From Virgibacillus aidingensis (GTDB taxonomy: Bacteria; Bacillota; Bacilli; Bacillales; Amphibacillaceae): DNA of 64,000 nucleotides. This document shows positions 22,585 through 31,059 of this stretch, piece after piece (the first letter of the stretch is position 1; each line of letters opens with the position of its first letter). The notes beneath the pieces are model-generated. The model saw nothing but the letters and a program-made list of their open reading frames with translations, did not search any database and was not told the DNA's origin. The position numbers and the translations under genes are program-made. The stretch lies in the NCBI RefSeq assembly GCF_010994035.1, contig NZ_WIXN01000006.1, positions 124,001 through 188,000 of the forward strand. The letters run 5' to 3'.

Positions 22585-23739
22585 ATGATCTATTTTGATC
22601 AGGCTGCATCATCTTTTCCCAAGCCGCCTGAAGTAGCTGAAGCGATGTACAAGGCAGTAATACAAAACCCGGCGAATCCGGGCAGGGGATCCCATCGGCT
22701 GGCTAGAGAAGCAGCAGGTATAATTTTTCAAGCCAGGGAAAAGGCTGCCCAGTTATTCGGAATGACAGATCCAAAGAAAGCTGTTTTTTTCCATAACGCT
22801 ACTGCTGCTTTAAATCAGGCTGTAAAAGGATTTAATTGGCAAGAAGGGGAACACATTATTGCGACTAATTTTGAACATAATTCCATTCGCAGACCATTAG
22901 TTTATTTAGAAAAAAAATATAAGATTGATGTTACATATATAGATTGGCATGAGCAGGATAATAAAATAATTGACCAGGTTGAACAAGCAATAAAGGGAAA
23001 TACCAGATTAATTGCGATGACACATGCATCTAATGTTACTGGTGCTGTATTTCCACTAAAAAAAATAATGGAAATCGCTAAACAGCATGGCATCACTACG
23101 CTGGTTGATGGTTCGCAAACAGTTGGCCATATGGATATTCATATGAAGGATGATCAAATTGATATGCTTGTTTTTCCGGGACATAAAGCGTTGCTAGGTC
23201 CGCAGGGAACCGGGATGCTGTTGGTCGAAGGCGATATTCCATTAATTCCGATCTATCATGGAGGAACCGGCGGATATTCGAAGTTGATTGATCAGCCTGA
23301 ACAATGGCCGGAAAGAATGGAAAGCGGTACACTGAACTTGCCTGGAATTGCCGGTCTATTGGCTGCCATGGAAGCTTTTGAAAAGGGGAAAGGTAGAAAT
23401 GTTCCACGTGAAACATTTCTGATAAACAAATTGTTGAAGGGATTGGAGACGGTTCCAGGTGTACAAATATATGGTCCGGACCAAAACCCAAACAGACTTC
23501 CTATAGCAGCATTTAATATACTGCATGCGAATTCGCAGGAAATAGCAGCTATACTTGATTCTCATTATGATATCGCAGTAAGGGCAGGATTGCATTGCAG
23601 CCCGCTCACCCATGAAACATTAAATACTGCAAACCAGGGTATGGTCAGAGCTAGCTTAAGTTATTATAATACAGAGGAAGAAGTAGATATATTTCTGCAG
23701 GCTGTGAGGGAAATAGCAGAGTCATATCAGGAATTTTAA
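22585..23739 (+). CDS. Class V aminotransferase, cysteine desulfurase family
   Basis: A 384-residue PLP-dependent enzyme starting MIYFDQAASSFPKPPEVAEAM. The PLP-lysine motif FPGHKALLGPQGTGML lies at about residues 195-210, HASNVTGAVFPL and VDGSQTVGH are typical cofactor contacts, and RAGLHCSPLTHETL near residue 335 has the cysteine in the position of the desulfurase nucleophile. The pattern fits the EF2568-like subgroup rather than SufS or IscS; the natural substrate is uncertain. A parS variant (23400-23415) is embedded in the coding sequence. A GAGAGGGG ribosome-binding site precedes the ATG. Confidence 0.85.
   Translation: MIYFDQAASSFPKPPEVAEAMYKAVIQNPANPGRGSHRLAREAAGIIFQAREKAAQLFGMTDPKKAVFFHNATAALNQAVKGFNWQEGEHIIATNFEHNSIRRPLVYLEKKYKIDVTYIDWHEQDNKIIDQVEQAIKGNTRLIAMTHASNVTGAVFPLKKIMEIAKQHGITTLVDGSQTVGHMDIHMKDDQIDMLVFPGHKALLGPQGTGMLLVEGDIPLIPIYHGGTGGYSKLIDQPEQWPERMESGTLNLPGIAGLLAAMEAFEKGKGRNVPRETFLINKLLKGLETVPGVQIYGPDQNPNRLPIAAFNILHANSQEIAAILDSHYDIAVRAGLHCSPLTHETLNTANQGMVRASLSYYNTEEEVDIFLQAVREIAESYQEF
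23400..23415. promoter_or_regulatory. parS: parS site within aminotransferase gene
   Basis: TGTTCCACGTGAAACA differs from the perfect palindrome only at position 5, a position that varies among B. subtilis parS sites. It lies about 4 kb from the first site and 1.2 kb past spo0J. Confidence 0.9.
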
Positions 23740-23755
23740 TTATGGAGTTGGGTAC

Positions 23756-24460
23756 ATGGCTTTATATGGAACATTGATCAATGGGATATTAATTATTGCA
23801 GGCAGTATACTGGGTCTGTTTTTTACAAAGATACCCGAAAAATATAAAGAAACAGTAATGCATGGAATCGGTCTTGTTGTCACATTAATAGGATTGCAAA
23901 TGGCATTTTCCACTGAGATTATTGTGATCGTATTGCTGAGCTTGCTCTCAGGAGCGATTATAGGAGAGTTTTTTAAGATAGAGGATGGATTAAACCAATT
24001 TGGTACGTGGATTGGAAGCAAGTTTACCAATAATCAAGATGATGTAAGTGTGTCCCAGGGATTTGTCACCGCCTCTTTAATTTTTGTCGTGGGAGCAATG
24101 TCGATTATTGGCGCATTGGATGGCGGGCTCAGGGGGGACCATGAGGTACTTGTTACAAAAGGGTTTATTGATGGATTTGTTGCGCTGGTATTAACAACCA
24201 CACTTGGATTTGGTGTCATTCTTTCTGTTTTTCCTGTCGTTATTTATCAGGGATCCATAGCACTGCTGGCAACACAAATAGACAGGTGGATACCTGAGCA
24301 AATACTGCAGGGGATGATTATAGAAATTACAGCAGTGGGCGGTTTATTAATCGCAGCTATAGGATTAAACCTATTGAAGATTGTAAATATCCGTATTGGA
24401 AATCTGCTGCCTGCCATATTTATGGCAGTGCCAATATACTATATATATTATCTAATATAA
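23756..24460 (+). CDS. DUF554 membrane protein (YdfK family)
   Basis: A 234-residue integral membrane protein of the DUF554 family, with about seven hydrophobic segments. Recognisable stretches are GTLINGILIIAGSILGLFF at the N-terminus, a GGLRGDHEVLVTKGFIDGF loop in the middle and AVGGLLIAAIGLNLL near the end. The family is widespread in Firmicutes and its substrate or role is unknown. It follows the aminotransferase by 16 bases and is probably cotranscribed. A long perfect hairpin separates it from convergent yyaC. Confidence 0.88.
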   Translation: MALYGTLINGILIIAGSILGLFFTKIPEKYKETVMHGIGLVVTLIGLQMAFSTEIIVIVLLSLLSGAIIGEFFKIEDGLNQFGTWIGSKFTNNQDDVSVSQGFVTASLIFVVGAMSIIGALDGGLRGDHEVLVTKGFIDGFVALVLTTTLGFGVILSVFPVVIYQGSIALLATQIDRWIPEQILQGMIIEITAVGGLLIAAIGLNLLKIVNIRIGNLLPAIFMAVPIYYIYYLI

Positions 24461-24464
24461 ATGG

Positions 24465-24497
24465 AAACAGCTTAGATAAAATCTAAGCTGTTTTTAA
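24465..24497. terminator. Bidirectional terminator, DUF554 gene / yyaC
   Basis: A perfect 13-bp stem AAACAGCTTAGAT/ATCTAAGCTGTTT with a three-base AAA loop has U-runs possible on both strands. It lies between convergent genes and overlaps the yyaC stop region. Confidence 0.9.
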
Positions 24498-25111
24498 ATA
24501 AAGTCTTTATTCGGTTTCTGAATGACAACGGCAGGGGAGGCAATATGATAAGTCAAAGTTTGATCGATTTTATACAAAATATCAGCTGCTTTTTTTGCCA
24601 TATCGACTACGCCCGACAACCTGGTATTTTGAAGAACGGAATGCTCCATAAAACCACTGACATTCACTACCCCGGTCATATGTATATCCCCAATTTCAGG
24701 CAAAGATTTATTTAGAGCCGCCCCTGGTTTAATACTCCCCAGACCGGTAATTAAATGGCCGACAGAAGAAGGTTTTCCGAGGCAGGCATCCACCGCAATG
24801 ATAAATGGGCGCCGATATGTATGCTTGATAAGGTTAATATGTTCCTGCAAATTAGCCGCATGCACAGGATCCCCCAAGGTTCCGTGAACATAAATATGCT
24901 TTGGTTTTAACTCCGTCAGGAAATAGCCTGTCAGTGGACCAAAAGCATCCCCGGTGGACCGGTCAGTGCCAATGCAAACAATCACATATTCCCTGGGAGC
25001 CTCAGGCAGCCATGAAATTAAAGTATTACCCATCATTTCCGTAATATTCTCATTCGTATGGAGCATGCGCAGCTGATCTTTTTTTACAGTCAAATGCTTT
25101 TTAAAATTCAT
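24494..25111 (-). CDS. yyaC: Spore protease YyaC
   Basis: A 205-residue protein of the YyaC family, related to the germination protease GPR that degrades small acid-soluble spore proteins. Typical stretches are VIVCIGTDRSTGDAFGPLTGY (about 43-63), YVHGTLGDPVHAANL, IAVDACLGKPSSVGHL and MTGVVNVSGFMEHSVLQNTRL. The aspartates in GTDRSTGD and VDAC are the likely catalytic acids by analogy with GPR. GGAGG precedes the ATG. Its presence supports an endospore-forming host; sporulation control cannot be shown from the promoter alone. Confidence 0.9.
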   Translation of the reverse strand: MNFKKHLTVKKDQLRMLHTNENITEMMGNTLISWLPEAPREYVIVCIGTDRSTGDAFGPLTGYFLTELKPKHIYVHGTLGDPVHAANLQEHINLIKHTYRRPFIIAVDACLGKPSSVGHLITGLGSIKPGAALNKSLPEIGDIHMTGVVNVSGFMEHSVLQNTRLSGVVDMAKKAADILYKIDQTLTYHIASPAVVIQKPNKDFI

Positions 25112-25198
25112 AGCTTATCCTCCAAAATCATATTGTTACAGTATACGGATTTTTTAGAGAATGTATACATACATCATATAAATATTGGGGGAAAAATA

Positions 25199-26218
25199 AT
25201 GCTGCAAGCTGGTTTGAAATGGATGTTTTTAATTATTGGAACAACAATTGGAGCAGGCTACGCCTCCGGGAGGGAATTATGGCAATTTTTTGGGCATGAA
25301 AGTGGACTGGCTATCCTTCTGTTCAGTACTTTCTTTTCCCTATCCTGTATAGTAATCATGAATTTAAGCTATCAAAAAAGGACGGAGCACTATTTACCGG
25401 TATTACAGGATATTGTAGGGCTGAAACTGACTAAAGTTTATGATGTAATGATATTCCTGTATTTATATACGACTACTGTTGTAATGATAGCCGGCAGCGG
25501 TGCCACAGGACAGGCGTTTAACTTTTCTTACTGGTGGGGAATTGTTATTATTGTAGTTGCCTTGATTTTCCTATTTATAAAAGGGATAAACGGGCTATTG
25601 TCTATAAATCAGTTCATCCTGCCATTATTAATCGCTGGCCTGTTATCTGTATTATTATTATTTACATTTGATCAGGAACTTTCCTTATTTTCACATTGGC
25701 ACGAACAACGGAATTGGATGGCAGCATTTCCGTTCACTGCACTAAACATCCTCCCACTAATTGCTGTACTTGGAGCCATCGGCAATAAAGTGGAAACAAA
25801 AGGAGAAATTTTAATTGCCTCTATTGGCAGCGGGATTACCTTAGGTGTGGTATCTTATATTTATAACAACAGTCTGATTCAAATTGCAGATGAACTACTT
25901 TTGTATGAGATCCCTTTATTTGCTATACTAAAAAACTATCCGTTTGAAATGGTTGTTCTGATGACGATCCTGTTGTGGCTTGCCATATTTACAACAGCAG
26001 CTGCCGGAATATTGGGGCTGGTTACGAGAATGAAAGAATTTTTTCAGGGACCTTTATTGCTGGTAGTAGTAGTTACCCTGATTACAATGATACCGTTAAC
26101 GTTATTCGGTTTTTCCACGCTGGTTAATTACCTTTATCCGATATACGGAATATTAAACTTATATGTACTGACAAGGCTGCTCACTTTTCCATTATGGTAT
26201 AAACGAAATGATATCTAG
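25199..26218 (+). CDS. YkvI-family membrane protein (APC-like fold)
   Basis: A 339-residue protein with about ten transmembrane segments, starting MLQAGLKWMFLIIGTTIGAG. The GTTIGAGYASGRE motif in helix 1 is characteristic of the YkvI family, related to amino acid-polyamine transporters with an unwound first helix. The substrate is unknown. A GGGGG stretch lies nine bases before the ATG; an upstream open extension overlaps divergent yyaC and has no ribosome-binding site. A mechanosensitive channel gene follows immediately. Confidence 0.85.
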   Translation: MLQAGLKWMFLIIGTTIGAGYASGRELWQFFGHESGLAILLFSTFFSLSCIVIMNLSYQKRTEHYLPVLQDIVGLKLTKVYDVMIFLYLYTTTVVMIAGSGATGQAFNFSYWWGIVIIVVALIFLFIKGINGLLSINQFILPLLIAGLLSVLLLFTFDQELSLFSHWHEQRNWMAAFPFTALNILPLIAVLGAIGNKVETKGEILIASIGSGITLGVVSYIYNNSLIQIADELLLYEIPLFAILKNYPFEMVVLMTILLWLAIFTTAAAGILGLVTRMKEFFQGPLLLVVVVTLITMIPLTLFGFSTLVNYLYPIYGILNLYVLTRLLTFPLWYKRNDI

Positions 26219-26242
26219 CAGGTGGAAACAGGAGGAAAAGAG

Positions 26243-27142
26243 ATGGAAGAAGTAAATGAAGAAATGATAAACTTTTGGGATTATATCACCGGTCCGGAAT
26301 TATGGGCTGCCATAACCACCGGCTTAATACAGATATTAATTATTGTTATTCTGGCTGTAACTGTTGTCCGGGTCGCAAGGAGAGTCATTTACCGTTTATT
26401 CAGCAACAGGCAAAAGGGACCTATCCGGATTTCGCAGCGCAGGGAAAATACATTGAAAAGACTGGCCAGTAACGTGGTTGCTTATGTGGTTTATTTTATC
26501 GCAGGCATCATGATTCTCGATAATGTATTAGGTTTTCAGGTTGGCGCACTGCTGGCAGGTGCAGGTGTGGCAGGTCTTGCCATTGGTTTTGGTGCACAAA
26601 ACCTTGTTCGTGATGTAATCACCGGTTTTTTCATTATATTTGAGGATCAATTTTCGGTAGGGGATTATGTTGCAGTTGCCGGTATTGAAGGCACGGTGGA
26701 AGAAATTGGGTTGCGGACAACCAAAGTGTTAAGCTGGACCGGGGAGATGAATGTGGTCCCAAATGGGGATATAACACAGGTAACGAATTACTCTGTCCAT
26801 AATGGGCTGGCTCTAGTAGATATAAATATACCATATGAAAGCAGTGTATATGAGGCGGAAAAAATAATAAATGAAGTGGCCGCGACACTGCCGGAAAAAT
26901 ATGATTTCCTATTAGGGATACCGGAGATCATTGGCGTGCAAAATCTGGATGTATCCCATTTTGTCATTCGGGTGATTGCAGATACCAAGCCTGGCTTCCA
27001 ATGGGCAGGCGAGCGAAATATCCGTAAAGAAATGCAGGATGCATTATACAAATCAGGCATTGAAATTCCGGCACCGCGTGTCGTTATGTATTCAAAAGAG
27101 GAAGAAGACCACATACGCGGACAAAATCGCGAGCGTGAATAA
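26243..27142 (+). CDS. MscS-type mechanosensitive ion channel
   Basis: A 299-residue MscS-family channel that releases solutes upon hypo-osmotic shock, important for bacteria in changing salinity. There are three N-terminal membrane helices. The pore helix carries the glycine/alanine pattern VGALLAGAGVAGLAIGFGAQ, followed by NLVRDVITGFFIIFEDQFSVGDYV and the beta-domain motif GTVEEIGLRTTKV, then VVPNGDI. A C-terminal alpha/beta domain ends acidic-basic. The start at 26243 has AGGAGG seven bases upstream; the GTG at 26222 lies ahead of that site. It directly follows the YkvI-like gene. Confidence 0.93.
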   Translation: MEEVNEEMINFWDYITGPELWAAITTGLIQILIIVILAVTVVRVARRVIYRLFSNRQKGPIRISQRRENTLKRLASNVVAYVVYFIAGIMILDNVLGFQVGALLAGAGVAGLAIGFGAQNLVRDVITGFFIIFEDQFSVGDYVAVAGIEGTVEEIGLRTTKVLSWTGEMNVVPNGDITQVTNYSVHNGLALVDINIPYESSVYEAEKIINEVAATLPEKYDFLLGIPEIIGVQNLDVSHFVIRVIADTKPGFQWAGERNIRKEMQDALYKSGIEIPAPRVVMYSKEEEDHIRGQNRERE

Positions 27143-27185
27143 TATTATTTGGTATAATGAAAGAAAAAAGGAGTACTGACGGTCT

Positions 27186-27383
27186 ATGGCGGAAAAAGAA
27201 TTTGGATTACATGATATTGTACAAATGAAAAAGCCGCACCCCTGCGGAGAAAACCGCTGGAAAATCATTCGCATGGGAATGGATATCCGGATTAAATGTC
27301 TTGGCTGTGACCACAGTGTGATGCTGCCAAGACGGGAATTTGCGAAGAAAATGAAAAAGGTGCTTGAAAAAGCAGAAGGGTAG
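27186..27383 (+). CDS. yyzM: DUF951 protein YyzM
   Basis: A 65-residue DUF951 protein with the order KKPHPCGENRWKIIRMGMDIRIKCLGCDHSVMLPR. Three cysteines (CG, CLGC) suggest a small metal- or nucleic acid-binding domain, though no function is established. It sits just upstream of ychF in Bacillus as here. The lead-in has AAAGGAG. A terminator hairpin follows about 30 bases after the stop. Confidence 0.9.
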   Translation: MAEKEFGLHDIVQMKKPHPCGENRWKIIRMGMDIRIKCLGCDHSVMLPRREFAKKMKKVLEKAEG

Positions 27384-27411
27384 TATTAAACTACATCAAT
27401 TATAATGATAG

Positions 27412-27456
27412 AAATGACCATCCATTTTGCGGCAGTGAATTGGTGGTCATTTTAAA
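27412..27456 (+). terminator. Terminator after yyzM
   Basis: AAATGACCATCCA pairs with TGGTGGTCATTT (one G-U pair) around a 15-base loop, followed by TTTT. Confidence 0.7.
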
Positions 27457-27599
27457 AACTGGCAGCCGCGCATTAAAATATATAAATCTACTTACGTAAA
27501 AAATTCTATAAAAAGGATAAAAATGGACAAAAAGACCTGTGAAATGGTAAAATAGAACTATAGAGAGAGCAGAAATGCAAAAAGAATAGGGTTAATAGC

Positions 27600-27634
27600 A
27601 AAAATGGGCATAGTAATATGCCTGTTTTTGTTTT
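27600..27634 (+). terminator. Terminator-like hairpin in the ychF leader
   Basis: Thirteen pairs including two G-U (AAAAATGGGCATA with TATGCCTGTTTTT, loop GTAA), followed by G and a second T-run. It is about 90 bases upstream of ychF, so it may attenuate ychF or end an unrecognised short transcript. Confidence 0.6.
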
Positions 27635-27720
27635 TTGCGAACTTGTCAAGAGGACAGGCAGTATCTATAATGAGATAGACGCGTTCATTTGAAAGGAATC
27701 CTTAAGGAGTTGAAATTTGC

Positions 27721-28821
27721 ATGGCATTGACAGCAGGAATTGTCGGGCTTCCAAATGTTGGAAAATCCACATTGTTTAATGCAATTACACAGGCCGGAGC
27801 GGAAGCGGCGAATTACCCATTTGCCACCATTGATCCGAATGTAGGAATTGTGGAAGTGCCCGATAATCGCTTAAATACATTAACACAGTTAGTAAAACCG
27901 AAAAAAACAGTACCAACAGCTTTTGAATTTACGGATATTGCCGGTATTGTAAAAGGTGCAAGCAAGGGGGAAGGGCTGGGAAACCAATTTTTATCACATA
28001 TCCGCCAGGTAGATGCAATTTGTCAGGTTGTCCGTTGTTTTCAGGATGAAAATATTACCCATGTTTCGGGTAAGATCGATCCGATTGATGATATGGAGAT
28101 TATTAATCTGGAGCTCATTCTGGCAGACCTGGAAACCGTAAACAAACGTTATCAGCGTGTAGAAAAAATGGCAAGACAAAAGGATAAAGAAGCCTTGGCT
28201 GAATTCAATGTTCTTTCTGTATTGAAAGAGGGGCTGGAATCAGAAAAACCGGTTCGTGCACTGGACTTTACAGAAGATCAGGAAAAAATCGTAAAAGGAC
28301 TTCATTTACTGACAAGCAAACCTATGTTATACGTGGCAAATGTAAGTGAAGATGAAGTTGCAGATCCGGATGCCAATGAATACGTGCAAAAAGTAAAAGA
28401 TTATGCAGCTAAAGAAGATGCGGAAGTCATTGTAATTTGTGCAAAGATTGAAGAAGAAATTTCAGAGCTGGATCAGGATGAAAAAGAAATGTTTCTTGAC
28501 GAATTGGGCATTGCCGAATCAGGTCTGGATAAATTGATCAAAGCTTCCTACAGTTTGCTTGGACTGGCTACATATTTTACAGCCGGTGAACAGGAAGTAC
28601 GGGCATGGACTTTCCGTCAGGGAATAAAAGCACCGCAGGCAGCAGGAGTTATTCATACGGATTTTGAAAGGGGATTTATCCGGGCAGAAACCGTTTCCTA
28701 TGATGATCTTGTAGATGCAGGTTCTATGAATCAGGCCAGGGAAAATGGAAAAGTCCGCCTGGAAGGAAAAGAATACATTGTTCAGGACGGCGATGTTATT
28801 CATTTCCGCTTCAATGTATAA
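27721..28821 (+). CDS. ychF: Redox-regulated ATPase/GTPase YchF
   Basis: YchF (OLA1) is a ribosome-associated P-loop ATPase of the Obg family. The 366-residue product has the Walker A GLPNVGKSTLFNAIT (about 8-22), the switch regions NYPFATIDPNVG and FTDIAGIVKGASKGEGLGNQFL, the altered G4 motif VANVSE, and a C-terminal TGS domain (FTAGEQEVRAWT, ending VIHFRFNV). Length is standard. AAGGAGTTG precedes the ATG. The rpsF-ssbA-rpsR operon follows with its own promoter. Confidence 0.96.
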   Translation: MALTAGIVGLPNVGKSTLFNAITQAGAEAANYPFATIDPNVGIVEVPDNRLNTLTQLVKPKKTVPTAFEFTDIAGIVKGASKGEGLGNQFLSHIRQVDAICQVVRCFQDENITHVSGKIDPIDDMEIINLELILADLETVNKRYQRVEKMARQKDKEALAEFNVLSVLKEGLESEKPVRALDFTEDQEKIVKGLHLLTSKPMLYVANVSEDEVADPDANEYVQKVKDYAAKEDAEVIVICAKIEEEISELDQDEKEMFLDELGIAESGLDKLIKASYSLLGLATYFTAGEQEVRAWTFRQGIKAPQAAGVIHTDFERGFIRAETVSYDDLVDAGSMNQARENGKVRLEGKEYIVQDGDVIHFRFNV

Positions 28822-28853
28822 AATGTATCACGTAAATAGGATCTCTCGAAGAC

Positions 28854-28882
28854 TTGTTATTTGAAAGATATTTTGGTATAAT
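28854..28882 (+). promoter_or_regulatory. Promoter of rpsF-ssbA-rpsR
   Basis: A -35-like TTGTTA (28854-28859) and consensus -10 TATAAT (28877-28882) are spaced by 17 bases, with an extended -10 TGG directly before. The predicted leader is about 75-80 bases. Confidence 0.8.
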
Positions 28883-28914
28883 ACACTATCGTGAGTAATG
28901 AAATATTGATTACT

Positions 28915-28966
28915 CCTTGCTCCTATCAAGAATAGGGGCCGCCAAGACCAAAAGGAGGTGTACCGG
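28915..28966 (+). promoter_or_regulatory. Candidate S6:S18 autoregulatory leader of rpsF
   Basis: A short hairpin CCTAT/ATAGG is followed by GGGGCCGCC, containing the CCG trinucleotide that the S6:S18 complex recognises in rpsF leaders of many bacteria. It lies between the promoter and the ribosome-binding site of rpsF. The match is by location and motif; I did not fold it with a covariance model. Confidence 0.5.
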
Positions 28967-29257
28967 ATGAGAAAATACGAAATCATGTATATCATCCGCC
29001 CGGACATTGAAGAAGAAGCTCAGAACAGCTTAATTGAGCGTTTCAACAACATTCTGACTGATAACGGGGCGGAGATTGAAAAAGTTGATGAAAAAGGCAA
29101 GAAGCGTCTTGCTTATGAAATCAATGATTACCGTGATGGATATTATGTTGTCATTAACTTTAAGGGTGACGAAGCAGCAATCAACGAGTTTGATCGCTTA
29201 GCCAAGTTCTCTGATGATATTATTCGCCATATGGCAATTCGAGAAGATGATCAATAA
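28967..29257 (+). CDS. rpsF: Small ribosomal subunit protein bS6
   Basis: bS6 binds bS18 on the 30S platform. The 96-residue product starts [19 protein letters not shown] and includes [21 protein letters not shown], diagnostic of S6. An AAAGGAGGTG site is eight bases before the ATG at 28967; an earlier in-frame ATG lies within the leader and is not used here. It leads the rpsF-ssbA-rpsR operon. Confidence 0.96.
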   Translation: MRKYEIMYIIRPDIEEEAQNSLIERFNNILTDNGAEIEKVDEKGKKRLAYEINDYRDGYYVVINFKGDEAAINEFDRLAKFSDDIIRHMAIREDDQ

Positions 29258-29272
29258 TAGGGAGTGGTTCTG

Positions 29273-29773
29273 ATGTTAAATCGTGTCGTACTAGTCGGCA
29301 GGTTAACGAAGGATCCTGATTTACGTTATACAGCAAGCGGTGTGGCGGTAGCTAATTTTACCGTAGCCTGCAACCGTCCTTTTTCCAATCAGCAGGGGGA
29401 ACGCGAAGCCGACTTCATTAATTGTGTTGTTTGGCGCCGAAATGCTGAAAATCTGGCCAATTACATGAAAAAAGGAAGCATGATTGGTGTAGACGGCCGT
29501 GTGCAGACACGCCGGTTTGAAGGACAGGATGGCAAGACAGTATTTGTAACAGAAATTCTTGCAGAAAACATACAGTTTCTAGAATCAAAAGGTACTTCCC
29601 AAAACCGTGGAGGGGAGTCATCGGGATTCCAGCCAAATAGAAACCAGAACCAATTTCAGCCGAACCAAAATCAAAATCAAAATCAAAATCAAAGTCAAAA
29701 TCAGAATCAGGAAGACCCATTTTCATCAAGCGGGGATCCGATTGATATATCTGATGATGACTTGCCGTTTTAA
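29273..29773 (+). CDS. ssbA: Single-stranded DNA-binding protein SsbA
   Basis: SSB coats single-stranded DNA in replication and recombination. The 166-residue product starts [26 protein letters not shown] with an OB fold ([22 protein letters not shown]). It then has a flexible linker with an Asn-Gln tract ([14 protein letters not shown], about 130-145) and ends DISDDDLPF, the acidic tip that binds partner proteins. The linker repeats derive from CAAAAT hexamers at 29665-29710. The ATG at 29273 is eight bases after GGGAG; the GTG at 29264 is inside that site. Confidence 0.96.
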   Translation: MLNRVVLVGRLTKDPDLRYTASGVAVANFTVACNRPFSNQQGEREADFINCVVWRRNAENLANYMKKGSMIGVDGRVQTRRFEGQDGKTVFVTEILAENIQFLESKGTSQNRGGESSGFQPNRNQNQFQPNQNQNQNQNQSQNQNQEDPFSSSGDPIDISDDDLPF

Positions 29774-29808
29774 AATAGCTAGTTAAACTATAAATAGGAG
29801 GGATACAC

Positions 29809-30039
29809 ATGGCAGCTCGTCGCGGACGTGCAAAGCGTCGTAAAGTGTGTTACTTCACAGCGAACGGAATTACACACATTGATTATAAAGATGTAGATTT
29901 GCTGAGACGTTTCATTTCAGAACGCGGAAAAATTCTTCCCCGTCGTGTAACTGGAACTTCTGCAAAATATCAGCGTAAACTGACAAGAGCAATTAAACGT
30001 GCCCGTCAAATGGCATTATTGCCATATGTGGCCGAGTAA
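29809..30039 (+). CDS. rpsR: Small ribosomal subunit protein bS18
   Basis: A 76-residue basic protein containing [33 protein letters not shown] and [18 protein letters not shown] when read in pieces, the standard bS18 core. It pairs with bS6 on the ribosome. AGGAGGG precedes the ATG. It ends the rpsF-ssbA-rpsR operon and is followed by a strong terminator. Confidence 0.96.
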   Translation: MAARRGRAKRRKVCYFTANGITHIDYKDVDLLRRFISERGKILPRRVTGTSAKYQRKLTRAIKRARQMALLPYVAE

Positions 30040-30042
30040 TCT

Positions 30043-30088
30043 AAAAAACCTTCAAATGCGGATATGATCCGAATTTGGAGGTTTTTTT
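30043..30088 (+). terminator. Terminator of rpsF-ssbA-rpsR
   Basis: AACCTTCAAAT pairs with ATTTGGAGGTT (one G-U pair), with an inner CGGAT/ATCCG stem, followed by seven T residues. Confidence 0.9.
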
Positions 30089-30185
30089 GTTGTGAGGAAT
30101 TTATACCGGTATTCTAAAAAGTTTGAGGTGGGAGTTTGACGGGAAATCAATCAAATAAAGTATATCAAGGAAGGATGTGCTTTAC

Positions 30186-30911
30186 ATGGCAAAGAATAAT
30201 AAACAGCCTATTTCAGGCCAAATTCCAGGTGAGGATCGTGTCAAAGTAGGCGCAATAGCGGAAGCAACCAATAAAAAACTGCAAGCAACCGAAATGGCCG
30301 GAACAAGAGGCACACAAAATACAGTTGATAAAGCCACTGTAGAAAAAATTATCCAGACCTGGCCCCTGCTGTCAAAGGAAGTTACCGAAACAATGATGAA
30401 ATTTTACGGGGAACCGAATACAGCAACAGAAGCAGAAATTACCTGGTACTATAATGGCCCATGGAAAAGAACCATTGTTTATAAAGATGGCTATCCGCAC
30501 GATTTTCCCGAGCCGCATACAGATATGCTGGAACAGGTCATCAATTATCATGTACCAGCTGAAAAAATCGGGGAACTGGCGATGCTTGAAGGAAGTTTAT
30601 TTGTAGACCGTACAAAAGGGGAAGTGATGGTTCATTGTGACAATGAAGGAGCAAATACAATCTCCATGAATGTCATGCATGAAATTGTACAGGGCAAACG
30701 GACACCTGAGGAAGCCCGGGAAAAGATTAAAGAGCAAATTACGAAATTCATGAAAAACGAACCGGCTCCTTATGCGGAAGAATTGCTGTTTGATCTCCAT
30801 GAGAAAGAACAATGGGACACAGATCATCCCGTGGTAGATGACCAGGAGCTGCTTCAGGCAGTGAAAGAGAAAAAACAATTATTGAATCTGGAAGATGAAA
30901 GACTGGCTTAA
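30186..30911 (+). CDS. Unrecognised 241-residue cytoplasmic protein
   Basis: I do not recognise this gene. The product (MAKNNKQPISGQIPGEDRV start) has no signal peptide or membrane segment, is acidic toward the C-terminus, and is rich in Lys/Glu helices. A central stretch with many aromatic residues (ITWYYNGPWKRTIVYKDGYPHDF split over about 90-112) and VDRTKGEVMVHCDNEGAN suggests a compact folded domain. The N-terminal 45 residues look disordered. A GTG nine bases upstream (30177) is an alternative start with better ribosome-binding spacing. It stands alone between two terminators, at a point where the Bacillus order would go straight from rpsR toward yybS. Coding is clear from length and codon use. 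Confidence 0.8.
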   Translation: MAKNNKQPISGQIPGEDRVKVGAIAEATNKKLQATEMAGTRGTQNTVDKATVEKIIQTWPLLSKEVTETMMKFYGEPNTATEAEITWYYNGPWKRTIVYKDGYPHDFPEPHTDMLEQVINYHVPAEKIGELAMLEGSLFVDRTKGEVMVHCDNEGANTISMNVMHEIVQGKRTPEEAREKIKEQITKFMKNEPAPYAEELLFDLHEKEQWDTDHPVVDDQELLQAVKEKKQLLNLEDERLA

Positions 30912-30950
30912 CTTTAGAGAAACAGGGATATATAAAGAATCTTAGGCTGA

Positions 30951-30980
30951 AAGGGGCCCGGGAGCAGGGTCTCTTTTTTA
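30951..30980 (+). terminator. Terminator after the unrecognised gene
   Basis: AGGGGCCC pairs with GGGTCTCT (two G-U pairs), followed by six T residues. Loop of seven bases. Confidence 0.75.
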
Positions 30981-31059
30981 TGGAAAAAAGTTTTCCGTGT
31001 TGGTAAGCATGTTCAGAAATAGGGCATCTATCTGCTGCAAAAGCATCGCCGCCAGTTTG

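Larger units (their letters stand above)
27384..27720. other. yyzM-ychF intergenic region
   Basis: A 337-base gap. It holds the yyzM terminator (27412-27456) and a second terminator-like hairpin (27600-27634) about 90 bases before ychF. No gene is visible. Confidence 0.5.

Noticed and set aside
29640-29715. CRISPR-like or tandem-repeat array in ssbA
   Set aside because: Six-base units encoding an Asn-Gln linker in an intact gene; no spacers.
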